Shown here: positions 57,278 through 64,000 of the stretch, piece by piece
Position numbering within the stretch: position 1 is the first letter of the stretch
How the letters are laid out: every line of letters starts with the position of its first letter
NCBI RefSeq assembly: GCF_027947575.1
Contig: NZ_CP116256.1
Coordinates: 496,001-560,000, forward strand
Reading direction: 5' to 3'
DNA length: 64,000 bases
From: Streptomyces rubrogriseus
Lineage (GTDB): Bacteria > Actinomycetota > Actinomycetes > Streptomycetales > Streptomycetaceae
Made by a program: the position numbers and the translations under genes
The notes under the pieces: generated by a model
What the model was told of the DNA's origin: nothing
Database searches by the model: none
Seen by the model: the letters and a program-made list of their open reading frames with translations, nothing else

Positions 57278-60200
57278 CAGAGGGAGCCCCATTCGCTCTC
57301 GAGTCGGGAGATGTCGTCCTCGCTGAGCGAGGTGAGGGAGACGTCCGAGGGGGTCAGACCGCTCGCCTCGGGCCGGCCGGCGTGCTCGACCAGCGCCTTC
57401 AGGGCCCGGAACCAGCCCTCGCCCAGGCGCCGCACCTCGGCCTCGGACAGCACGGCGTCCGCGTACGTCCACACGCTGTGCAGCGTGGGCCCGCGGTCGG
57501 TGTCGTGGGCGCCCGCGACCAGTTCCACCGGGTGCGCCAGCGGGGTGTCGGGGTGCTGGCCCGCCACGCCCCGCCCGAGCACGCTCCACGGCTCGGGCCC
57601 GGCGCCGCCGCCCGGTGCGCCGCCGCCCCGGCCGCCGGTGTGGCGCCCCAGGTAGTTGAAGCCGTACGCCGGTGCCGGCAGGGCGGCGAAACGGTCCCGG
57701 GTGCGCGGGTTGAGGTGACGGAGCAGGCCGTGGCCCACGCCGTCGCGCGGGACGGCGCGCAGTTGCTCCTTGACCCGCTTCAGGGCCCGCCCGGCCGCGG
57801 CCCCGCCGTCCCACACCTCGGCCCAGTCCGGGTCGTCGATCTCGGGGTGCAGCGGCACCGGGTGCATCGAGGTGAACCAGCCGGTGGTGCGGGTGAGATC
57901 GGCGCCCGGCACCAGGTGCTCGTGGCGGCCGTGGCTCTCCAGGTCCACCGTGACGGGCGCCGTGCCCCGGGCGCCCCGGTCGCGCCGCCAGTCGGCGACG
58001 GCCAGCCCGAACGCGGTGAGCAGCAGGTCGTTGATCTCGGCCCGGAACACCCCGGGCACCCAGGTGAGCAGGGCGTCGGTGGTGTCCGGGTCGAGGTCGA
58101 GGACGACCTGTCCCGAGCGGGCGTGGGTGTCGCGCGCCGGGTCCAGTACCGGGTCCGCGGGTTCGGCGGCCGGGCGGGCCGCGTCCAGCCAGTGGTCCGT
58201 CTCGGCCTCGGTGACGGGGGAGCCGGCCAGCTCCCGCAGCGCCGACGCCCACTGGCGCCAGGCGGTGCCCGCCGGGCTGAGCGGGCGGCCCTGGTAGGCG
58301 GCGGCCAGGTCCGGCACGAGCAGCCGCCAGCTGACCGCGTCCACGGCCAGGTGGTGGGCGACCAGGACCAGCAGCCCCGGCCGGTCCGGTCCCCGGTCGA
58401 CGTGGCAGGCCCGCAGCATCCGCCCGTCGGCCGGGGACAGCCGGTCGCGCTCGGCGGCGCCCGCCGCGGCCACCACCGCGTGCAGCCCGGCGTCGTCGAC
58501 GTCCCCGGCCGCGCGGCGCGTGAGGAGATGGGCGGCGTCCGTGCCGCCGGGCTCGGGCTCGGGCACGGACATGGACCAGTCCGCGGCGACCCGCAGCCGC
58601 AGCGAGTCGTGCCGGTCCAGGAGCGCTCCGAGGGCGGCCACCAGCCGCTCCGCGTCCAGGTCCGCGGGCACGGACACCACCACCGACTGGTTGAACGGCG
58701 CGACGGGCCCGCCCAGTGCGGCGAACCACCCCATGATCGGCGTCGCGGGCACCGGCCCGCTCGCCGCTTCCGCCTCTCCCGGCTCTCCCGGTACGGCGCC
58801 CGCCGACGCCCCCGCCGCGCCGTCGGCGGCCTGCGCCTCGGCGAGCTCGAGTGCCTCGGCGACCCGGGCGACGCTCTGGTGCTCGAAGACGTCCCGCACC
58901 GAGAGCGTGAGGCCCTTCGCACGGGCCCGGCTGACCAGCTGGATGGACAGGATGCTGTCGCCGCCCAGGTCGAAGAAGCCGTCGTCGACACCGACCGACT
59001 CCAGGCCCAGCGCCTCGGCGAACAGCGCGCACAGCAGTTCCTCGCGCGCCGTGACCGGGGCCCGGCCCGTGCCGGCGGCCGCGTAGTCGGGCGCGGGCAG
59101 CCGCCCCCGGTCCAGCTTGCCGTTGCCGGTCAGCGGCAGCTCCGCCAGGCGCACGAACGCCGACGGCACCATGTAGTCGGGCAGCGTCTCGCGCAGCCGC
59201 TCCCGCAACTCCTCGTCCGAGGGCACCGGCACCGGCCCGGCCCCGGTCACCAGGTACGCCACCAGACGCCGGTCGCCCGGCCGGTCCTCGCGCACCACGG
59301 CCACCGCCTCCGGCACCCCCGGGTGCCGCGACAGGGCCGACTCGACCTCGCCCAGCTCCACCCGGAAGCCGCGGATCTTCACCTGGTCGTCGACCCGGCT
59401 GATGAACTCCAGGTCGCCCCGCCGGTTCCAGCGCACGATGTCGCCGGTGCGGTACATCCGCTCGCCCGGCCCCTCGAAGGGGTTGGCGACGAACCGCGAC
59501 GCGCTCTGCCCGGGCCGGTTCAGATAGCCGCGCGCCAGCTGCACCCCGGACACGTACAACTCGCCCGGCACCCCGGCCGGCACGGGCTGCAGATACGGGT
59601 CGAGGACCAGCATGCGCGTGTTGGGGAACGGGCGGCCGATGGTCAGCACACCGTCCGCGAGGTCGTCCGGCGACTCGACCCGCCAGGTCGTGCAGCCCAC
59701 GATCGTCTCGGTCGGACCGTACTCGTTGAGGACCCGCGCCCCCGGATGCGCCGCCAGCAGCGTCCGCACCGCGCGGCCGGTCAGCGACTCGCCGCCCAGG
59801 ACCAGCTCCCCGTCCGGCACGCACACCCCGGGCAGCCCGGTGATCAGCGGCAGATGGCTCGGCGTCGCCTTCAGGAACGTCGTCTGCGGCAGGTCGGGCA
59901 CCTCGCCGTCCAGCGCCCGCTCGTGCAGCTCCTCCAGGTCCGCGAGGTGCACGCAGCCGCCGTTCAGCAGCGGCGCGAACAGGCCCGTCACCGTCAGGTC
60001 GAAGGAGAGCGGCGAGTGCAGCAGCGCGTTGCCCGCCACGCCCGGGTACAGCTCCGCCGACACCGCCAGGTAGTTCAGCACCGGCTGGTGCTCGACGAGC
60101 ACCCCCTTGGGACGGCCCGTGGAGCCCGACGTGTAGATGATGTACGCCGCGTTCCACGGCGACAGCGGCTGCGTGCGGTCCTCGTCCGTCAGGTCGTGCG

Positions 60201-63200
60201 CGGGTTGCGCGGCCAGCCGGGCGGTGACGTCCGGGTCGTCGAGCAGCAGCCGGGGCAGCTCCGCCGGGAACACCCCGGCCGGGACCGCCGACGTCGTCAG
60301 CGCGCACACCGGCGCCGCGTCCTCGGCCATGGTGGCGATCCGCTCGCGCGGAGCGCCCGGATCGACCGGCAGGTACGCGGCCCCCGTCTTCAGCACCGCG
60401 AGCACCGCCACGCCCATCTCCACCGACGGCGGCAACGAGATCGCCACCACCTGCTCCGGACCCGCCCCGGACTCCGCGAGGAGATGGGCCAGCCGGTTGG
60501 CGCGGGAGTTCAGCTCGGCGTACGTCAGCGTCGTCCCGCCGGCCGAGAACGCCGGGCGGCGCGGAGTCCTGGCGACCTGCTCCTCGAACAGCTGGGGCAG
60601 GGTCCCCTCGCGCTGCGGGCGCGCGGTGTCGTTCCACTCCCGCAGCACCTGCCGCCGCTCGGCCGGGTCCAGCAGGCCGATCCCGCCGATCGGCCGGTCC
60701 GGGTCGGCGGTGACCGAGCCCAGCACCCCGAGCAGCCGCGAGATCACCGACTCCGCGGTCTCCGGGTCGAACAGCTCCGTGCGGTACTCCAGCGAACCGC
60801 GCATGCCCGCGGGACCGCCCGCCGGGTCGTGCCGCTCCCCGAAGGTCAGCGCCAGGTCGAACTTGGCCACCCCGGTACCGGCCGTCATCCGGGTCGCGTT
60901 CAGGAGCGCGCCCGCCTCCCCGGACGCCGCCGGGGCGTCCGGAGCGGTGCGGGCGCCCGCGTCGGCCGTGTTGTTGAAGGTGATCATCACCTGGTACAGC
61001 GGGTGGTGGGCCAGACTGCGCGCCGGGTTCAGCGCCTCCACCAGCCGCTCGAACGGCACGTCCTGGTGCGCGTACGCGGCCAGGTCCCGCTCGCGCACCC
61101 GGCCCAGCAGCTCGCGGAAGGTCGGGTTGCCGCCGGTGTCGGTGCGCAGCACCAGCGTGTTCACGAAGAACCCGACGAGATCCTCGGTGGCGGCGTCGTT
61201 GCGCCCCGCGACCGCCGTGCCGACGGGAATGTCCTCGCCCGCCCCCAGCCGCGTCAGCAGCGTCGCGAACGCTGCCTGGACCACCATGAACAGGCTGGAG
61301 TGCGTGGACCGCGCCAGCTCCGTCAGCCGCGCGTGCAGCGCCGCCGGCACCGTGAACGCGATGCGGTCGCCGGTGTAACCCGCGGTCGCCGGGCGGGGCC
61401 GGTCGGTGGGCAGCTCCAACTGCTCGGGCAGCCCCGCCAGGGCCTCCTTCCAGTAGGCCAGCTGCCGCGCCGCCACGCTGTCGGGGTCGGACTCGTCGCC
61501 GAGGACCTCCCGCTGCCACAGCGCGTAGTCGGCGTACTGCACCGGCAGCGGCTCCCAGTCCGGTGCCGCGCCCGCGCAGCGCGCCGCGTACGCGGCCGTG
61601 AGGTCACGGGCCAGCGGGGCCATCGACCAGCCGTCGCCCGCGATGTGGTGGATGAGCAGCAGCAGGACGTGCTCGGTGTCCGAGACGCGGAACAGCCGGG
61701 CCAGGAACGGGATGTCGGCCGTCAGGTCGAAGGCGTGCCGGGCCGCCTCGCCGACCCGCTCCGCCACCTCCCCGGCGGTCACGTCGACCACGTCCAGGCG
61801 GCCGGCGGCCCGGTCGGCGGGCAGCACGACCTGCCACGAACCCCCGTCGTCCGCCGCGAACACGGTCCGCAGGCTCTCGTGCCGGACCAGCACGTCACCG
61901 ATCGCCCGCTCCAGCGCCGCCCGGTCCACCGGACCGGACAGCCGGAGCGCCGTCGGCATGTTGTACGTCGCCGACGGCCCCTCGAACTGGTGCAGGAACC
62001 ACAGCCGCTGCTGCGCCGGCGACAACGGGACCCGCTCCGGCCGCGGCCGGGCCGCCAGCGGCGCCCGCGCGCCCGCCGCCCGGTCCAGGGCGCCGGAGAG
62101 CCCGGCGATCGTCGGCGTCTCGAAGAACCGGCGCACGGACAGCTCGACACCCAGCGCCGTCCTGATGCGGCTGACCAGCCGGGTCGCGAGCAGCGAGTGC
62201 CCGCCCAGGTCGAAGAAGCCGTCGTCGATGCCGACCCGGGCGACGCCCAGCACCTCGGCGAACAGCGCGCACAGGATCTCCTCGCGCGGATCCCGCGGCC
62301 CCCGGCCCACCGGCTCGCCGTCGTACTCCGGAGCGGGCAGCGCCTTGCGGTCCAGCTTCCGGTTCGGCGTCAGCGGCAGCGCGTCGAGCACCACGAACGC
62401 CGTCGGCACCATGAACTCCGGCAGCCGCCCGCGCAGCCGCTCGCGCAGCTCCCGCGCGCTCGGCACCGGCCCCTTCGGTACGACGTACCCGACCAGTCGC
62501 CGGTCGCCCGGCCGGTCCTCGCGCACCGTCACCGCGGACTCGGCGACCGCCGGATGCCGGGACAGCTCCGCCTCGATCTCCCCGAGTTCGATGCGGAAGC
62601 CCCGCAGCTTGACCTGCTGGTCCACCCGGCTCAGATAGCGCAGCGCACCGTCCCGGCGCCGGCACACCAGGTCGCCCGTGCGGTACATCCGGGTACCGGC
62701 CGGGCCGTACGGGTCGGCGGTGAACCGCTCCGACGTCAGCGAGGGACGCAGGTGGTAACCCTGCGCGAGCTGCTCCCCGGCCAGGTACAACTCGCCCGGC
62801 ACGCCGACCGGGACCGGCCGCAGCGCCGAGTCCAGCACGTAGGCCGAGGTGTTGGCGAGCGGCCGGCCGATGACCGGCCCGGACTCGGCGACATCGGCCG
62901 CCGTCGCCCAGATCGTCGCCTCCGTCGGCCCGTACAGGTTCGTCACCCCGCGGGCACGGTCCGTCAGCGCCCGCGCCAGCTCGGAAGGCAACGCCTCCCC
63001 GCCCACCAGCACCCGCACCCCGGCCAGCTCGTCCCCGGCCACGGCCACGACCCCCTGCCACAGGCTCGGCGTCGCCTGGACCATGGTGATCCCCGACGCC
63101 GACACCCGGTGCAGCAGCGCGTGCGGGTCGCGCGCGGTCTCCTCGTCGGCGAGCACCAGCACCGCGCCGTGCAGCAGCGGGAGGAAGATCTCCAGGCCCG

Positions 63201-64000
63201 CGATGTCGAAGCCCACCGTGGTCACGGCGAGCAGCCGGTCACCGGCCCCCGGCGTGAACCGCCGGCCCATGTCGGCCAGGAAGTTGTCCAGCGCCCCGCG
63301 CGGCACCACCACGCCCTTGGGCCGCCCCGTGGAACCCGAGGTGTAGATCGTGTACGCCGGATGCGCCCCGTGGACCGGGCCCCGCAGCTCGTCCACCCCG
63401 AGGTCCGCGTCCCCGTACCCCGACAGCGCGGCCTCCGCCACCGGTTCGGCCACCGTCAGCGCGGGCCCCGCGTCGGCCAGCATGTACTCCACCCGCTCGG
63501 CCGGGTAGTGCGGGTCGATCGGCAGGTACGCGGCCCCGGACTTGAGGACCGCCAGCAGCGTCACGACCAGCTCCGCCGAGCGGGGCAGCGCCACGGCCAC
63601 GAACCGGCCCGGCGCCGCGCCCCGCGCGACGAGGTGCCGGGCCAGCCGGTTGGCGCGCGCGTTCAGCTCCGCGTAGGACAGCCGCACCTCGCCGAACTCC
63701 ACGGCCGTCGCCTCCGGCGACCGCCGCGCCTGCCGCTCGAAGAGCCCGGTCACCGACGCGGCGGGCGGCTCGGCCGCGGTGTCGTTCCACTCCTGGAGCA
63801 CCAGCCGCCGTTCGGCCGCGTCCATGATCTCCAACTGCCCCACGGGCCGCCCCGGATGCGCCACCGCCGCCGCGAGCAGCCGCACCAGCCGGTCGGCGAG
63901 GTCCCGCACCGTGGCACGGTCGAAGAGCGCCGTGCTGTACGTGACGCCGCCGCTCATGCCCTCGCAGGAATGGTCGGCGCCGAAGTGCTCGGCCAGCGCG
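57277..64000 (-). CDS. cdaPS2: CDA peptide synthetase II (CdaPS2), 3' part: (C)-A(Gly)-T-C-A(Asn)-T-E
   Basis: Partial: the reading frame runs off the right edge. It shows the end of a C domain ([20 protein letters not shown]), A8 (nt ~63800-62350) with code D-I-L-Q-L-G-L-I-W (Gly), T8 (DLGGHS, ~62200), C9 (~62090-60760), A9 (~60680-59150) with code D-L-T-K-V-G-E-V-G (Asn), T9 (DLGGDS, ~58970) and a terminal epimerisation domain (~58740-57350, [12 protein letters not shown] and YGFNYLGRH). Order Gly8 then D-Asn9 matches CDA. The stop codon overlaps the cdaPS3 start. Confidence 0.95.

Overview
The window is high-GC, gene-dense actinobacterial DNA with strong GC3 codon bias, frequent GTG starts and 4-nt start/stop overlaps, which points to Streptomyces. 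The right half is recognisable as the calcium-dependent antibiotic (CDA) lipopeptide gene cluster. Adenylation-domain specificity codes read off the sequence (Gly, Asn, Glu/3-methyl-Glu, Trp), an AsnO-type asparagine oxygenase and an ACP/FabF/acyl-CoA-oxidase/FabH/FAD-monooxygenase fatty-acid epoxide set all match it. The host is therefore probably a member of, or close to, the S. coelicolor / S. lividans / S. violaceoruber group (inference).

Left part, 1-5.7 kb, is housekeeping-like: two DUF3558-type lipoproteins, an RtcB-family RNA ligase, an SDR oxidoreductase, a YnfA/UPF0060 membrane protein, and a luciferase-like monooxygenase with a partner FMN reductase behind a palindromic operator candidate.

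5.8-20.8 kb is the most unusual stretch, a run of nucleotide-signalling or immunity-like cassettes. (i) A polytopic membrane protein with a C-terminal LRSF-type domain, a small RipA/SLATT-like membrane protein, and a SLOG-fold protein. (ii) A SARP/BTAD regulator fused to a ThsA-type Macro domain, now broken by one missing base. (iii) A three-gene operon: an exported NTF2-like protein, an unrecognised 2-TM protein, and a TIR-like (PF10137-type) effector. The 2-TM protein and the TIR-like protein carry the same Asn/Gly/Thr-rich motif, at the C-terminus of the first and the N-terminus of the second. This is the layout of amyloid-type homotypic signalling pairs and is the best candidate here for an undescribed system. 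(iv) A flotillin plus a 1651-residue DUF3686-type AAA ATPase.

20.9-31.4 kb: a PAS-GAF-PP2C-HATPase regulator; cobK and cobH of cobalamin synthesis; a copper-storage-like Cys-rich protein next to a His-rich DUF4396 membrane protein with a CsoR-like operator; a proton antiporter with an N-terminal frameshift; a phosphotransferase; a SulP transporter with a nearby MerR regulator and palindromic operator; a CbrC-like protein; and tRNA-Arg(CCT), which borders the antibiotic cluster.

31.6-64 kb is the CDA cluster. A plus-strand series, almost without gaps, encodes fatty-acid epoxide synthesis (ACP, FabF, HxcO, FabH, HcmO), a Tat-exported protein, an inositol-phosphate synthase and an Ebo-like metabolite-traffic module (UbiA, TIM barrel, EboA, TatD-like EboB, EboE, phosphodiesterase). 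AsnO and an ABC exporter follow. A 20-bp bidirectional terminator at 48.2 kb separates these from a minus-strand series: the 3' part of the Gly/Asn NRPS (cut by the window end), the Glu/Trp/TE NRPS, an alpha/beta hydrolase and a HasP-like phosphotransferase. The six-module first NRPS, hydroxyphenylglycine and methyl-Glu genes, and pathway regulators would be expected beyond the right edge.
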